Source: Desulfurivibrio dismutans
GTDB lineage: Bacteria > Desulfobacterota > Desulfobulbia > Desulfobulbales > Desulfurivibrionaceae
Assembly (NCBI RefSeq): GCF_029210385.1
Contig: NZ_JARGDQ010000004.1
Location: 248,001-312,000, forward strand
Length of the DNA: 64,000 nucleotides
Direction of reading: 5' to 3'
Shown here: positions 33,584-43,624 of the stretch, in pieces
Position numbering within the stretch: the first letter of the stretch is position 1
Layout: each line of letters begins with the position of its first letter
Made by a program: the position numbers and the translations under genes
Notes under the pieces: generated by a model
What the model saw: the letters and a program-made list of their open reading frames with translations, nothing else
What the model was told of the DNA's origin: nothing
The model's database searches: none

Positions 33584-34996
33584 TTATTGCCGCTTGAGAC
33601 GCTGGTTCAAGGCCTGGGGGGTGATTCCCAGCAGGCTAGCGGCGACCCGTTGGTTGTTGCCGGAACGGCGCAGGGCTTCCTGAACCAGGGTCATGGCAGC
33701 CACCTTCAGGGTGGGCAGGCGGTCCAGCTTCTGGGCCCATTCGGTGTCGTAGGTGGGCACCGATGGCCGCGGTTGATCCGGTGAACCCAGTTTCCCCTGC
33801 ACCGCCTTGATAAAGGTTTCCGTGCGCAGCAGCCGGGCCCGGTGGCCACTCATGGCATCAAAGACCATGGCTCTTAGTTCTCTGATATTGCCCGGAAAAT
33901 AATAATTTTTCAGCAGCGGGATGATTTCCTGGTGGTAGACTGGTTTTTTCTTACGAAATTCCTTGGCCGCCTCGCCGAGGAAGTGGTCCAGCAGCAGCGG
34001 GATATCCTCGGTACGTTCGCGCAGGGGCGGAAGGTGGACGTGATGGGTGCGCAGGCGGTAATAGAGATCGTGGCGCAGGGCGCCCGCCGCCCGCAGTTGT
34101 TCGGGGTCCTTGTGGGTGGCCACCAGTACCCGGGCATCGGATTCTTTCGCCTGATCTGACCCCAGCGGGTAATATTCCCGGGTTTCCAGAAAGCGCAGTA
34201 GCTTGACCTGCGAGGTGGGGCTCAGGTCACCAATTTCATCGAGGAAGAGGGTGCCGCCCTTGGCCTTTTCCACCAGCCCCGGGCGGGTCTGGTCGGCGCC
34301 GGTGAAGGCCCCTTTGGCGTGCCCGAACAGGGTGTCGGTGAACAGTTGGTCATCCAGGCCGGCCACGTTGACCGTTACAAATCGGCCTCGGCGCTTGCTT
34401 AAGCGGTGCAGGGCCTTGGCGATCTCTTCCTTGCCCACCCCGGTTTCACCGGTGATCAGCACCGGCTGGCGGCCTTCGGCCACCGCCTCGCAGTACTGGA
34501 AAACCGTTTGCATCTTGGGGTGTTCGGTAATTATTCCGGTGAAGGCTTCGGGGTTGCTGAGGTCGTTGGTGAAGAATCGGTCGGCCAGCAGGGAGTTTTC
34601 CCTCCTCAACTGCCTGATTTCCAGAGCTCGGGTGACGCTGGGCAGCATCTGGTCGGTTTTTACCGGCTTAACCAGGTAATCGAAAGCGCCACGGCGCATG
34701 CAGTCCACCGCCGTTTCCACTTCGTTGACCCCGGTAACCACGATCACCGGTATTTCCGGGTGGCGTTCGTTGAGCTGGCTCAGCAGTTCCTGCCCGGAGA
34801 TACCGGGCATGATCAGGTCCAGTAAAATCACTTCGACTTCCGTGTCGGCCACGATATCAAGCACCCGGCGGCCATCCGGGCAGCGAATGGTATTGTTGAT
34901 GCCGTGGGTTTTCAGGGCGATGTCAAAGCTTGCCAGGGCATGCTCTTCGTCATCGACCAAAAGAATCGGTTGGTTGGGATAGGTGTTGGCACCCAT
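33584..34996 (-). CDS. sigma-54-dependent response regulator (NtrC family)
   Basis: 470 residues: receiver (about 10-125; ILLVDDEEHA, Asp in VILLDLIMPG), AAA+ domain (about 155-390) with Walker A GETGVGKE, the sigma-54 contact loop GAFTGA, and Walker B TLFLDEIGD, then a Fis-type helix-turn-helix at the C-terminus (RRSGNNQRVAASLLGITPQALNQRL). It activates sigma-54 promoters when phosphorylated. Targets are unknown; no -24/-12 promoter was recognised nearby. Confidence 0.94.
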   Translation of the reverse strand: MGANTYPNQPILLVDDEEHALASFDIALKTHGINNTIRCPDGRRVLDIVADTEVEVILLDLIMPGISGQELLSQLNERHPEIPVIVVTGVNEVETAVDCMRRGAFDYLVKPVKTDQMLPSVTRALEIRQLRRENSLLADRFFTNDLSNPEAFTGIITEHPKMQTVFQYCEAVAEGRQPVLITGETGVGKEEIAKALHRLSKRRGRFVTVNVAGLDDQLFTDTLFGHAKGAFTGADQTRPGLVEKAKGGTLFLDEIGDLSPTSQVKLLRFLETREYYPLGSDQAKESDARVLVATHKDPEQLRAAGALRHDLYYRLRTHHVHLPPLRERTEDIPLLLDHFLGEAAKEFRKKKPVYHQEIIPLLKNYYFPGNIRELRAMVFDAMSGHRARLLRTETFIKAVQGKLGSPDQPRPSVPTYDTEWAQKLDRLPTLKVAAMTLVQEALRRSGNNQRVAASLLGITPQALNQRLKRQ

Positions 34997-35050
34997 TGCC
35001 TGTTGTCCCCCTCTTAAATCGGTGCTGGTTATAATTCTCGGTTAACTTAA

Positions 35051-35235
35051 GAATGATGAAGTCGTAAAAAGTCCGTCCATGGACTTTTTACTCCCCGGCA
35101 AGCGCCAACGCGGTTGCCGCTTTCCTTGCAAATCAATAGACTACAGAGCAAGCTATTGATTTGCGGCAAGCTATTGATTTGCGCGCCCGTCCATAGGGAC
35201 GCGGGGGCGCGTTGATGACTTCTTGCGAGGTCACC
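35051..35235 (-). repeat. multi-hairpin element (MITE-like), copy 2
   Basis: Reverse complement of the 24609-24780 element: same order of hairpins, same inverted ends (GATGAAGTC ... GACTTC), same AAAAAGTCC/GGACTTTTT arm. The AATCAATAGCTTGC part is duplicated here, making it slightly longer. It lies between the regulator and the SH3 gene. Confidence 0.75.
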
Positions 35236-35248
35236 AACTAAATGACGC

Positions 35249-35791
35249 TCAGATAATATCGGAGGGCCAGACCAGGTTGGTGCTCATCCAGCCGGTGGTA
35301 CCGTCGCTATGTTGGAGCTTGATCCAGTCCTGGCGGCGTTCGATGGGTTCAAAAACCACCCCGTAGCGGACCGTGGCCTTGACTTCGTAATTGGTGCCGG
35401 GGCCAACCCGCAGATTGGCGGTATCCACCCGTACGATTACCCGTTTTTCGTTGTCCAGCAGGGGAGTGTAGATCCAGCCCCGGTCATCTTCAAAATCTAC
35501 AATCTGGGCCCAATCGCCCTGGCGGGCAACAATTTTCAAGGGAAAGTCACGAAAGACCTCCCAGAGGATTTCATGGTCAGTTCCGGGGCCGGAACGGATG
35601 TTGATTTTGTCCCGCTGGACGCTGACGTATTCGGCCCAAGCCGGGGCAGGCATAGCCAGCAGCAGGGCGGCGACCATGATGATCAGCCCGCGGCGGGGCG
35701 TAAGCGGTAAACGTTGGGTAAGGCTGGTCAGAAAACTATGGGTTACCATGTTGCGGCTCATTGTGTTGGAGTTTTTTGGGGAGGCTGGCAT
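35249..35791 (-). CDS. exported protein with two bacterial SH3 domains
   Basis: 180 residues from the first ATG. A membrane/signal segment (GLIIMVAALLLAMPAPAWA) precedes two SH3b domains: about 55-110 (INIRSGPGTDHEILWEV ... WAQIVDFEDDRGWIY) and about 118-175 (ANLRVGPGTNYEVKATV ... WIKLQHSDGTTGWM). Such proteins bind cell-wall peptides or act as envelope sensors. Several ATGs (35791, 35761, 35749) are possible; none has a good ribosome binding site. Confidence 0.82.
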   Translation of the reverse strand: MPASPKNSNTMSRNMVTHSFLTSLTQRLPLTPRRGLIIMVAALLLAMPAPAWAEYVSVQRDKINIRSGPGTDHEILWEVFRDFPLKIVARQGDWAQIVDFEDDRGWIYTPLLDNEKRVIVRVDTANLRVGPGTNYEVKATVRYGVVFEPIERRQDWIKLQHSDGTTGWMSTNLVWPSDII

Positions 35792-35976
35792 CTCGGTATA
35801 TCACCGGGTGATCTATAACCGAGATTGGTGCACCTTTTTACCAGTTGTCGGTGATCAACATATCTACGTCAAATTAGCACCAACCGCCGGGCAAGTCAAT
35901 ACTGATGCCCCGGCCCTACCCCGGTGCCACAACCAATGACTTTGATGCGTCCCTGCCGGTGCCAACCCGACAGGGC

Positions 35977-37626
35977 TCAGCAATCACGTTGGGACGCCGA
36001 CAGCTCTCGTTCGGCATAGGGGCGGTAAACCTTTTTATTGATGAAAAAATCCGTGATCTCCGGGTCGATATGGCCGGCCTCTTGCATGGAGTTCATGATT
36101 GCCAGAGCTCGGGACAGCGGCATGGGCTCTTTGTAAGGGCGATCCGGGGCGGTAAGGGCCTCAAAAATGTCGGCAACGGCAATGATTCGTGCCGGCAAAG
36201 GGATCTGGCCGGCGGTAAGCCCGAAGGGGTAACCGCTGCCGTCGAGTTTTTCATGATGACTGGCGGCATATTCCGGTACCCGCCGCAGTTTTTTGGGAAA
36301 GGGCAATTCGCTGAGCATCTTGTGTGTGACCCGGACATGATTTTCGATGATTTTCCGTTCTTCTTCGTTGAGGGTGCCTTTGCGGATGCTGAGGTTGTGC
36401 AACTCGTCGGCGGTCATCCGGCAGTCACCACCGACGTTGACGCAGGAACGAGCGGCAATCTGCTGCAGCCTGGTTATTTTTTCGTCATCCATGTGTTCCG
36501 TCGGCTGGTTGCAGTGCTCGATAAAACGTTTCTCCGCTTCGAGCTCGGTCAGTTCACCGGCTAAATCCTGGTCCGGAGGTGTTGCCTCCTCGGCACGGAC
36601 CGCTGGAGATGCCGGCGGTTCCGGTCGCTGCTCGGCCAAAGCCTGTTGCAGGGCCTGGATCTGGCGGTCCCGTTTGAGAATCTCATATCGGGCCCTGATC
36701 AGCGCAATGCGGTCATGTACCGCCTCGAGCTTGGTGGCTTTGGCCACCACATGTTCAGGGGTGACAATCTTGCCGATATCATGCAGCCAGGCGGCGATAC
36801 TCAGTTCCCGCAATTCATCTTTGTTCAGTCGGAATTCCCGGAATTTTCCCTGATCTTCGTTCATCGTCCGGGCAATGTCCATGGTCAGGGCCTGGACCCG
36901 GCGGATGTGGCCGGCGGTGTGGGGCGATTTCTCATCGATGGTGATGGCGATGGTTTTGATAAAGGCGTCAAAAAGGTTTTCCAGGTCACGGTAAAGGCGG
37001 GCGTTGGTGATGGCCACGGCGGCCTGGGAGGCCAGGGAGGCAATCAGGTCCACATCTTGGGGGGGGAAAGGTGTCGGTTGGCCTCGATGGTCCAGGGCGT
37101 TGATCAGTTGCAGTACCCCGATGATCTCACCTTCCTTGTTTTGCATGGGGATCAGCAGCATCGAGACCGAGCGGTAGCCGGTGCCGGCATCAAACTGTCG
37201 GGTGCCGCTGAAGTCGAAACCTTTGGCCTGGTAAACGTCGGGAACATTGACTATTTCGCCGGTCAAGGCGGTGTGGCTGGAGACGTTGGTGTGGTTGGCG
37301 ACGCCATCGATGTAAAGCGGCACCGGCGGCCAGGTGATGGGACCGGTGCTACCCCCCATGCGAACCCCCATGGTGGTGTTCTGGATAATGGTGAATTCCA
37401 GGTGTTTGCCGGTGTCGTCGATTAAATACAGGGTGCCGGCGTCGGCGTTGGCAAAAACCCGGGCCTCATCGACGATCTTTTCCAGCAGCACCGGCAGGTC
37501 GTGCTCGGCGGAAAGCGCAATCCCGATGGCGGCCAGTTTGGCCAGGTGGCTTTGCAGATGTTGCCGGTCGTGGTTGCCGCCGACGTTTGCCGCGGCGGCC
37601 ATGACCGGTCCGTTGTTGGTTGTCAT
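35977..37626 (-). CDS. GAF-HD-GYP protein, probable c-di-GMP phosphodiesterase
   Basis: 549 residues. GAF domain about 28-210, then HD-GYP with HD at 282-283 (WLHDIGKIVTP), H430, HHEKLDGSGYP at 457-467, and VADIFEALTAPDRPY. A helical insertion of roughly 130 residues (about 300-428) with two or three cysteines (SCVNVGGDC) lies between the HD and second metal-binding part. The GYP motif is intact, so hydrolysis of c-di-GMP is expected. The GAF domain could sense a small ligand. Confidence 0.9.
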   Translation of the reverse strand: MTTNNGPVMAAAANVGGNHDRQHLQSHLAKLAAIGIALSAEHDLPVLLEKIVDEARVFANADAGTLYLIDDTGKHLEFTIIQNTTMGVRMGGSTGPITWPPVPLYIDGVANHTNVSSHTALTGEIVNVPDVYQAKGFDFSGTRQFDAGTGYRSVSMLLIPMQNKEGEIIGVLQLINALDHRGQPTPFPPQDVDLIASLASQAAVAITNARLYRDLENLFDAFIKTIAITIDEKSPHTAGHIRRVQALTMDIARTMNEDQGKFREFRLNKDELRELSIAAWLHDIGKIVTPEHVVAKATKLEAVHDRIALIRARYEILKRDRQIQALQQALAEQRPEPPASPAVRAEEATPPDQDLAGELTELEAEKRFIEHCNQPTEHMDDEKITRLQQIAARSCVNVGGDCRMTADELHNLSIRKGTLNEEERKIIENHVRVTHKMLSELPFPKKLRRVPEYAASHHEKLDGSGYPFGLTAGQIPLPARIIAVADIFEALTAPDRPYKEPMPLSRALAIMNSMQEAGHIDPEITDFFINKKVYRPYAERELSASQRDC

Positions 37627-37636
37627 GCTTGGCTCG

Positions 37637-38383
37637 TCATGGAGTTTGAGAGCTGTTTTGCAGTTTCGCCAGAAATTCCAGATTACCTTTCGGGCCCGGC
37701 ACCGGGGAAGTAATTACTCCCTGCCAGTCCAGGCCCAATTTTTCGGCAAAGTCGCGCAATCTGGTCACCACTTCCCGGTGCAACTCCTCATCGCGGACCA
37801 CGCCGCCCTTGCCGACCTTACCCTTGCCCACCTCAAACTGTGGCTTAATCAGGGGGATAATCAAGGCTGCCGGTTTGAGTAGCGGCAGCAGCGGCGGCAG
37901 CAGCAGTTCCAGCGAAATGAAAGAGGCATCCAGTACCGCCAGGTCCATGGCTTCGGGAAAGCTGGCGGGGGTTAAGTGGCGGGCGTTGGTGCGCTCCATC
38001 ACCACCACCCGTGGGTCCTGGCGCAATTTCCAGGCCAACTGACCATAGCCCACATCAACCGCGTACACCCGGGTGGCGCCCCGCTGCAGAAGGCAGTCGG
38101 TAAAGCCGCCGGTGGAGGCGCCAATATCCAGGGCCACCAGGCTGGCGGGGTCAACGGCAAAATAATCCAGAGCGGCATCCAGTTTCAACCCCCCCCGGCT
38201 GACGAAAGGGCAGGGGTTCTCTTTAACCTCCAGGGTGGTGGTCGGGGGCAGCATGGTTCCGGCCTTGTCCAGTACCCGGCCGTGTTCACCTCGGACCAGG
38301 CCGGCGGCGACCAGGGCCTGGGCCCGTTGTCGGCTGGGGACCAGGCCACGGGCCACCAGCAATCTGTCCAGCCGCTGCTTCAT
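37637..38383 (-). CDS. tlyA: TlyA-family rRNA 2'-O-methyltransferase (S4 + FtsJ domains)
   Basis: 248 residues. S4 RNA-binding domain (about 1-60; QRLDRLLVARGLVPSRQRAQ) followed by an FtsJ/RrmJ methyltransferase: ALDIGASTGGFTDCLLQ (SAM site), YAVDVGYGQLAWKLRQDPRV, LDASFISL, PLIKPQFEVGK. TlyA enzymes make 2'-O-methylcytidine in rRNA. ATG 38383 lies two bases after the glmM stop; a longer frame would overlap glmM. Confidence 0.92.
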   Translation of the reverse strand: MKQRLDRLLVARGLVPSRQRAQALVAAGLVRGEHGRVLDKAGTMLPPTTTLEVKENPCPFVSRGGLKLDAALDYFAVDPASLVALDIGASTGGFTDCLLQRGATRVYAVDVGYGQLAWKLRQDPRVVVMERTNARHLTPASFPEAMDLAVLDASFISLELLLPPLLPLLKPAALIIPLIKPQFEVGKGKVGKGGVVRDEELHREVVTRLRDFAEKLGLDWQGVITSPVPGPKGNLEFLAKLQNSSQTP

Positions 38384-38385
38384 CT

Positions 38386-39735
38386 TTATTTCGTCTGCTG
38401 CTGGATGTGGGCGCAAATTTCTTGTGCCATCAGGTTGATCCGGGCCTGGTCGGGGCCCTCCACCATTACCCGGATCAAAGGTTCGGTGCCCGAGGGGCGG
38501 ATCAGTATTCTGCCTTCCCGGCCCAGCTCTGCTTCCCGGGCACTGATCAGTTCCGGCAGGCCTTTGATCCGGGCGAGAGCGACGGGCTGTTTCAGGCGGA
38601 CGTTTACCAGAACCTGGGGGGCGGCGGTCATTAAGCCGGCCAGTTCGGAAAGCCTTTTGTTCTGTTTAAGCATCACCCCCAGCAGGCGCAGGGCGGCGAG
38701 AATACCGTCGCCGGTGGTGTTGTGGTCGAGAAAGATCAGGTGCCCCGACTGTTCGCCGCCGAAATTGTATCCTCGGGTGCGCATCCGTTCCACCACGTAG
38801 CGGTCGCCCACCGGCGTACGTTCCAGGTGGCCGCCCTGGGCCAGCATGAATTGCTCCAGCCCCAGGTTGCTCATCACCGTGGCCACCAGGGTTTTGTGGT
38901 GCAGTTTATCTTCGGCCAGCAGATCGGCGGCGCAAATGGCCATGATCTGGTCGCCATCGAGGATGGTCCCGGTTTCGTCGGCCACGATCAGCCGGTCGGC
39001 GTCACCGTCCAAGGCCAGGCCGATATCCGCGCCGGTTTCCCGGACCTTGGCGGCCATGACTTCGGGGCACAGGGCGCCGCAGCTCCGGTTGATGTTGGTG
39101 CCGTCGGGCTCCACGCCGATGGTGGTCACCTTGGCCCCCAATTCGCTGAACACGTGGGGCGCCACCCCGTAACCCGCGCCGTTGGCGCAATCTAAGATGA
39201 TGTGGAGATCGTCCAGGCTGTGGTCGGCGGGGAAGGCGTTTTTCAGGTAAACGATATAGCGCCCGCGGGCGTCGTCGATGCGGCTGGCCCGGCCAACTTC
39301 CTCGGCGGTGGGCCGCAGAGACGCCATTTTTTGCGAAAAAATCAAATCTTCGATGGCCAGTTCATCGGCGTCGGGCAGCTTGTAGCCGTCGGCGGCAAAG
39401 ATCTTGATGCCGTTGTCGGCAAAAGGATTGTGGGAGGCGGAAATCACCACCCCGGCGTCGGCCCGCATGCTGGTGGTGATAAAGGCGATGCCAGGGGTCG
39501 GCAGGGGGCCGACCAGCAGAATATCCACCCCCATGGAACAGATGCCGGCGGCCAGGGCGTTTTCGATCATGTAGCCGGAAAGGCGGGTGTCTTTGCCGAT
39601 GACGATGCGATGACGGTGGCTTTTTTGTTTGACCAGAAAGGCCAGGCCACGGCCGACCTGCATGGCGATTTCGGTGGTCATGGGATAAAGGTTGGCCATC
39701 CCTCGGATGCCGTCGGTTCCGAACAGTCTTCTCAT
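38386..39735 (-). CDS. glmM: phosphoglucosamine mutase
   Basis: Glucosamine-6-phosphate to glucosamine-1-phosphate for peptidoglycan and LPS. 449 residues: FGTDGIRG, the phospho-Ser in ISASHNPF (Ser101), DGDADR metal loop, GEQSGH, and a C-terminal [12 protein letters not shown] phosphate site. ATGA overlap with the CdaR-like gene. The cdaA-cdaR-glmM order matches the known c-di-AMP/peptidoglycan module, where CdaA and GlmM interact. Confidence 0.96.
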   Translation of the reverse strand: MRRLFGTDGIRGMANLYPMTTEIAMQVGRGLAFLVKQKSHRHRIVIGKDTRLSGYMIENALAAGICSMGVDILLVGPLPTPGIAFITTSMRADAGVVISASHNPFADNGIKIFAADGYKLPDADELAIEDLIFSQKMASLRPTAEEVGRASRIDDARGRYIVYLKNAFPADHSLDDLHIILDCANGAGYGVAPHVFSELGAKVTTIGVEPDGTNINRSCGALCPEVMAAKVRETGADIGLALDGDADRLIVADETGTILDGDQIMAICAADLLAEDKLHHKTLVATVMSNLGLEQFMLAQGGHLERTPVGDRYVVERMRTRGYNFGGEQSGHLIFLDHNTTGDGILAALRLLGVMLKQNKRLSELAGLMTAAPQVLVNVRLKQPVALARIKGLPELISAREAELGREGRILIRPSGTEPLIRVMVEGPDQARINLMAQEICAHIQQQTK

Positions 39736-40484
39736 GGCTGGGGCTCCTGCGGTGCCACCAACTCCAGGTCGGTGGTCTGTTCGTCGTCATCCTTGTTTAT
39801 CGCCTCGATGACCAGCCGCACATTGACCGTGGTTTCACCCAGTAATTCAGTCAGCTCTTCATCCATAATCAAGGCAACTTGACGGGTGGTGGTGCTGGTT
39901 AAGCCGTCGATATCGACGGGCTCAGTGGGTAAGCTGTCGGCGCTGCCCAGCATGGTGGCCGGACCGCGGATGCTGATGCTGGCCGGATCCGTTTGGATCA
40001 GCAACAGTTCGTGGCCAGGGGCCGGTCGGCCGCTGATCGTCGGTTCCACCGGAAAGTTTTTTTCTTGCAGGTGGTCGATGATCAGGGTGGTGTGGGCCGG
40101 CTGCACCCGCAACACCTCGATTCCACGGGGGAAGCGCAGTGATTCCGGGTCGTTGCGAACGGCCATGGTTCCGGGTTGAGCGCCGGCCAGGTTGATGTCG
40201 CGGGTAATGTTCTGGCGCCGCAGGCCGTCGATCAGTCCCCGCGGCCCGGCAATGGTGACCTCCAGTTGCTGCTTGTAGGGGTTGACGATCACCATGTCGC
40301 GGGGCAGGTTGACCAGTTCCACCGGCACCAGGACATGGGTGTCGATCTTGTCCTCGCCGACCACGAAATGCCACAGCAGTATGGCAAAGATCAGAGCCAG
40401 CAGGCGCAGCACCCAATCTTTGGGCCAGTAGTCGGTGACCTCGATGGTGGCCACCTTCTTTATTTGTTCAACCAGTTTTTCCAT
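39732..40484 (-). CDS. cdaR: YbbR/CdaR-like regulator of diadenylate cyclase
   Basis: 250 residues. One membrane helix (about 23-43; [20 protein letters not shown]), then extracytoplasmic YbbR repeats with VPVELVNLP and [11 protein letters not shown]. CdaR binds and modulates CdaA in other bacteria. It overlaps the end of cdaA by 25 bases and glmM by four. Confidence 0.85.
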   Translation of the reverse strand: MEKLVEQIKKVATIEVTDYWPKDWVLRLLALIFAILLWHFVVGEDKIDTHVLVPVELVNLPRDMVIVNPYKQQLEVTIAGPRGLIDGLRRQNITRDINLAGAQPGTMAVRNDPESLRFPRGIEVLRVQPAHTTLIIDHLQEKNFPVEPTISGRPAPGHELLLIQTDPASISIRGPATMLGSADSLPTEPVDIDGLTSTTTRQVALIMDEELTELLGETTVNVRLVIEAINKDDDEQTTDLELVAPQEPQP

Positions 40485-41251
40485 AATTTGGGAGAGATGT
40501 ATTCTTTGGGCAGAAAAATATTATCCAGCCTGCTGCGCAAAGCATTTTCGTCCAGATCCAGGGTCAGGGCGCCGTGCTGGGCCAGGGAGACCCGACCGGT
40601 TTCTTCTGAAACCACGATTACCACCGCGTCGGTTTCTTCGGTAATCCCGATGGCGGCCCGGTGCCGGGTGCCAAGGTGTTTACTGATATAGGGGTTTTTG
40701 GTCAGCGGCAGAAAACAGCCGGCGGCGGCGATCTTGTCGTTGACGATAATCACCGCCCCGTCATGCAGCGGGGAGTTGTGCAAAAACAGGGAGTAGAGCA
40801 ATTGGTGGCTGACCTCGGCATTCAGGGTCTGGCCGGACTCGAGAAAGTCTTTCAACCCGGTGCGCCGTTCAATGACGATCAGGGCACCGATCCGGTCCCG
40901 GGACAACAGGTAGGCGGCCTTGACCGTCTCGGCCAGGACATGCAGGGTCTCTTCGCTGGATTTACTGAACGGGGTGCGGCCGAATTGGGTCAGGGCCCGG
41001 CGGATATCACGCTGAAAGATAATGATAATGATCAGGAAGATGGAGCTTAGAAATGATCCCAGCAGCCAGTAAAGGGTAAGAAACTCCAGCTCCCGGGCGG
41101 CGAAATAGATTACAATCAGCACCACGATGCCGATGAGCATCTGCACCGCTCGGGTGCCTTTGATCAGCAGCATGATCCGGTAAATGAGATAAGCAACGAT
41201 AAGGATATCGAGAACGTCTTGCCATCTCAGTGAGGTCAGGTTCGTCAGCAT
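40460..41251 (-). CDS. cdaA: membrane diadenylate cyclase (c-di-AMP synthase)
   Basis: 263 residues. About three N-terminal helices followed by a DAC domain with the two catalytic motifs LHDGAVII and GTRHRAAIGI, as in CdaA/DacA. It makes c-di-AMP from two ATP. A frame continues 125 codons upstream without a stop but that part has no homology-like character and covers the rpsT promoter, so ATG 41251 is used. Downstream cdaR and glmM complete the module. Confidence 0.92.
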   Translation of the reverse strand: MLTNLTSLRWQDVLDILIVAYLIYRIMLLIKGTRAVQMLIGIVVLIVIYFAARELEFLTLYWLLGSFLSSIFLIIIIIFQRDIRRALTQFGRTPFSKSSEETLHVLAETVKAAYLLSRDRIGALIVIERRTGLKDFLESGQTLNAEVSHQLLYSLFLHNSPLHDGAVIIVNDKIAAAGCFLPLTKNPYISKHLGTRHRAAIGITEETDAVVIVVSEETGRVSLAQHGALTLDLDENALRSRLDNIFLPKEYISPKLWKNWLNK

Positions 41252-41527
41252 CTGGTAGAAAATCGTCGAGAGCGAGGAAGAGCCGGAAAAATCAAGAGGG
41301 CGCAGCGCTTTCCGGCCGCCGGCGGGGCTGCACCCGCCGTTAACCGACGGTCTTGCCACTCTGTTGGCGCCACCGTCGCATAACACAATAGCCGATAAAG
41401 ACCCGGAGGGGCAAGGGGAGTATTTGATTTTTCTCCAAAAAAGATTGATGAGTGCTTTTTGCTGCGGGCCGGTTCGAGCCAGTTTGGCCGGTGACCGGGA
41501 AAAAGGTGGAAATTTGTTGCTTGCCGC

Positions 41528-41556
41528 TTGACAGTCCCAGTCTTTAGCGGTATATA
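41528..41556 (+). promoter_or_regulatory. sigma-70 promoter of rpsT
   Basis: TTGACA at 41528-41533, 17-base spacer, TATATA at 41551-41556. Near-consensus, 60 bases ahead of the rpsT start. Confidence 0.8.
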
Positions 41557-41614
41557 ACCCCTTTTGCACTGTCCCAACCAACTTAAGACATTTATGCAGC
41601 AAGGAGATGTAGCT

Positions 41615-41887
41615 TTGGCGAATCATAAGTCGGCAATTAAAAGAAATCGGCAGAATGTGGTCCGGCGTGAACGTAACCGGTCCAACCGCTCCCGCCTAAA
41701 AACCCTGTACCGCCGGATTGATGAGGCAATGGTGGCCAACTCCCCCGACCAGGCCCGCGAGGCTTTGCAGAACGCGGTGCCGATGATCGCCAAGGCGGTC
41801 AACAAAGGGGTTTTACACCGCAATACCGCCGCCCGTAAAATATCGCGGCTGACCCGCCGGGTTAATGCCTTTGCGCAGAATGCCTGA
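41615..41887 (+). CDS. rpsT: 30S ribosomal protein S20
   Basis: 90 residues: MANHKSAIKRNRQNVVRRERNRS split family start, then a basic helical bundle ending RLTRRVNAFAQNA. Binds 16S rRNA early in 30S assembly. The start is TTG at 41615 with AGGAGA (41602-41607) in front. Escherichia coli rpsT also starts with UUG, which is tied to its autoregulation. Confidence 0.95.
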   Translation: MANHKSAIKRNRQNVVRRERNRSNRSRLKTLYRRIDEAMVANSPDQAREALQNAVPMIAKAVNKGVLHRNTAARKISRLTRRVNAFAQNA

Positions 41888-41919
41888 TCCTTTCGGCCTT
41901 GAGAGTTTAATGTGACCAG

Positions 41920-41957
41920 TAAAAGCCATGGCGCCTTCGGGAGCCGTGGCTTTTTTT
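41920..41957 (+). terminator. rpsT terminator
   Basis: AAAAGCCATGGC pairs with GCCGTGGCTTTT around CGCCTTCGGGA, then a T run. Confidence 0.88.
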
Positions 41958-41972
41958 GTCGTTACCGGTGAC

Positions 41973-42065
41973 CGCTCGGCAAAAAACCGCCATACGTGCT
42001 GGTCGGTAATGCCGCAACAATAGAGTTACAGTGCGTGCCCAGTCGGCGGCGCAGTTTTTTGCGGC
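41973..42065 (+). repeat. intergenic repeat, family 3, copy A
   Basis: Shares with the reverse complement of 51915-52020 an ordered series of blocks: CTCGGCAAAAA, GGTCGGTAA, AACAAT, AGTTACA, GTGCCCAGTCGGCGGCGC and TTTTTGCG. It lies between rpsT and trpE. Roughly 75% identity over 90 bases by eye. Confidence 0.65.
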
Positions 42066-42097
42066 GCTGATCAGTGCCGCCGCAGGCAGGGGTTAGC

Positions 42098-43624
42098 ATG
42101 CAACGGCCGGACCTGGAAAATTTCAAGCAACTTGCCGCCCGCCACAATCTGGTGCCGGTTACCCGTGAGTTGATCGTCGACCTGGATACCCCGCTGACCA
42201 TTTTCAGCAAGGTGGCCGGGGGGCAATCCCACGCCTTTCTTTTTGAAAGCCTTGAAGGCGGCGAAAAATGGGGTCGCTACTCCTTCATCGGCTTTGATCC
42301 GCTGCTGATCTTTACCAGCCGTGGCGAAGAGGTGGAGATTAGTCGGAGGCCACCGGGAACAGCCGCCGATGCCGACCAGGATCCGGTATTCAGCCGGGAG
42401 CGGCGGCACGGTGATCCCCTGCAGATCCTGGAGCAGTTGCTGGCCGAACTCAATCCCGCCATCTTCGACGGTTCTCTGCCCCGCTTCAGCGGCGGGGCGG
42501 TGGGTTTTCTCGGCTACGACATGGTCCGCTTCATGGAGCGGCTGCCGGCCGACAATCCTCCTCTGGCCGATTTCCCCGACAGCAGTTTTCTCATTCCCCG
42601 GGTGGTGCTGGTATACGACAACCTGCGCCAGCGTTTAATGGTGGTCAACTGGGTGAACATCACCGGCGATGACGATCTGGAGCAGCTCTACGACCAGGCT
42701 CGGCAACGGCTGGATCGCCTGGAGGAAGCCCTCCGCCGGCCGCTTGCCCCGGAACTGCTCACCGATATCCGGGCAGATGCCGCCCCCCGCCACCAGTTCA
42801 CCGCCAACATGGAACCCGATGAGTTCAAGGCGATGGTGGCCAGGGCCAAGGAGTACATCCGGGCCGGCGACGTCATCCAGGTGGTGCTGTCCCAGCGTTT
42901 CCAGACCACCACCACGGTGGCTCCCCTGAAGCTATACCGGGCCCTGCGCCATATCAATCCCAGTCCTTATCTCTTTTATCTCAAGCTGGGTGAGCTGGTG
43001 CAGATCGGTTCCTCGCCGGAGATTCTGGTGCGGCTGGAGGGCGAGGATATCGAATTGCGGCCCATCGCCGGCACCCGACCCCGGGGGCGGGACGCCGCCG
43101 AAGACCTGGCCCTGGAGCAGGAACTGTTGGCCGACCCCAAGGAGCGGGCGGAGCATTTGATGCTGGTGGACCTGGGCCGGAACGATGTGGGCCGGGTGGC
43201 CCGTTACGGTTCGGTGGAAGTACGTGACCTGCTGGTGGTTGAGCGTTACAGTCACGTGATGCATATCGTCTCCGGCGTCCACGGCCGACTGGCCGCCGGC
43301 TGCAACCAGTTCGACGTGGTGCGGGCCTGTTTCCCTGCTGGTACGGTCTCCGGGGCCCCCAAGGTGCGGGCCATGGAGATCATTGAGGAACTGGAACCCC
43401 AGCGGCGTGGCCCCTATGCCGGGGCGGTGGGTTATTTCGGCTTTACCGGCAACATGGATTTCTGTATCACCATCCGTACCTTTGTGTTGCACGGCGAGGA
43501 GTTGTGGGTGCAAGCCGGGGCCGGGATTGTGGCCGACTCCGATCCCCAGTCAGAATATACGGAAACGGTCAACAAATCCATGGGGCTGCGCCGGGCCCTG
43601 CAACTGGCCGAAATGGTGTCCTGA
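42098..43624 (+). CDS. trpE: anthranilate synthase component I
   Basis: Chorismate to anthranilate with the amidotransferase subunit. 508 residues. N-terminal domain with the Trp-site region ([17 protein letters not shown]), catalytic domain with [48 protein letters not shown] and [19 protein letters not shown] 42098 follows CAGGGG. The stop shares one base with trpG. No leader peptide rich in Trp codons was found. Confidence 0.96.
   Translation: MQRPDLENFKQLAARHNLVPVTRELIVDLDTPLTIFSKVAGGQSHAFLFESLEGGEKWGRYSFIGFDPLLIFTSRGEEVEISRRPPGTAADADQDPVFSRERRHGDPLQILEQLLAELNPAIFDGSLPRFSGGAVGFLGYDMVRFMERLPADNPPLADFPDSSFLIPRVVLVYDNLRQRLMVVNWVNITGDDDLEQLYDQARQRLDRLEEALRRPLAPELLTDIRADAAPRHQFTANMEPDEFKAMVARAKEYIRAGDVIQVVLSQRFQTTTTVAPLKLYRALRHINPSPYLFYLKLGELVQIGSSPEILVRLEGEDIELRPIAGTRPRGRDAAEDLALEQELLADPKERAEHLMLVDLGRNDVGRVARYGSVEVRDLLVVERYSHVMHIVSGVHGRLAAGCNQFDVVRACFPAGTVSGAPKVRAMEIIEELEPQRRGPYAGAVGYFGFTGNMDFCITIRTFVLHGEELWVQAGAGIVADSDPQSEYTETVNKSMGLRRALQLAEMVS

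Noticed and set aside
41252-41626. 125-residue N-terminal extension of CdaA
   Set aside because: It has no domain character, covers a near-consensus rpsT promoter, and CdaA proteins start at the membrane helices.
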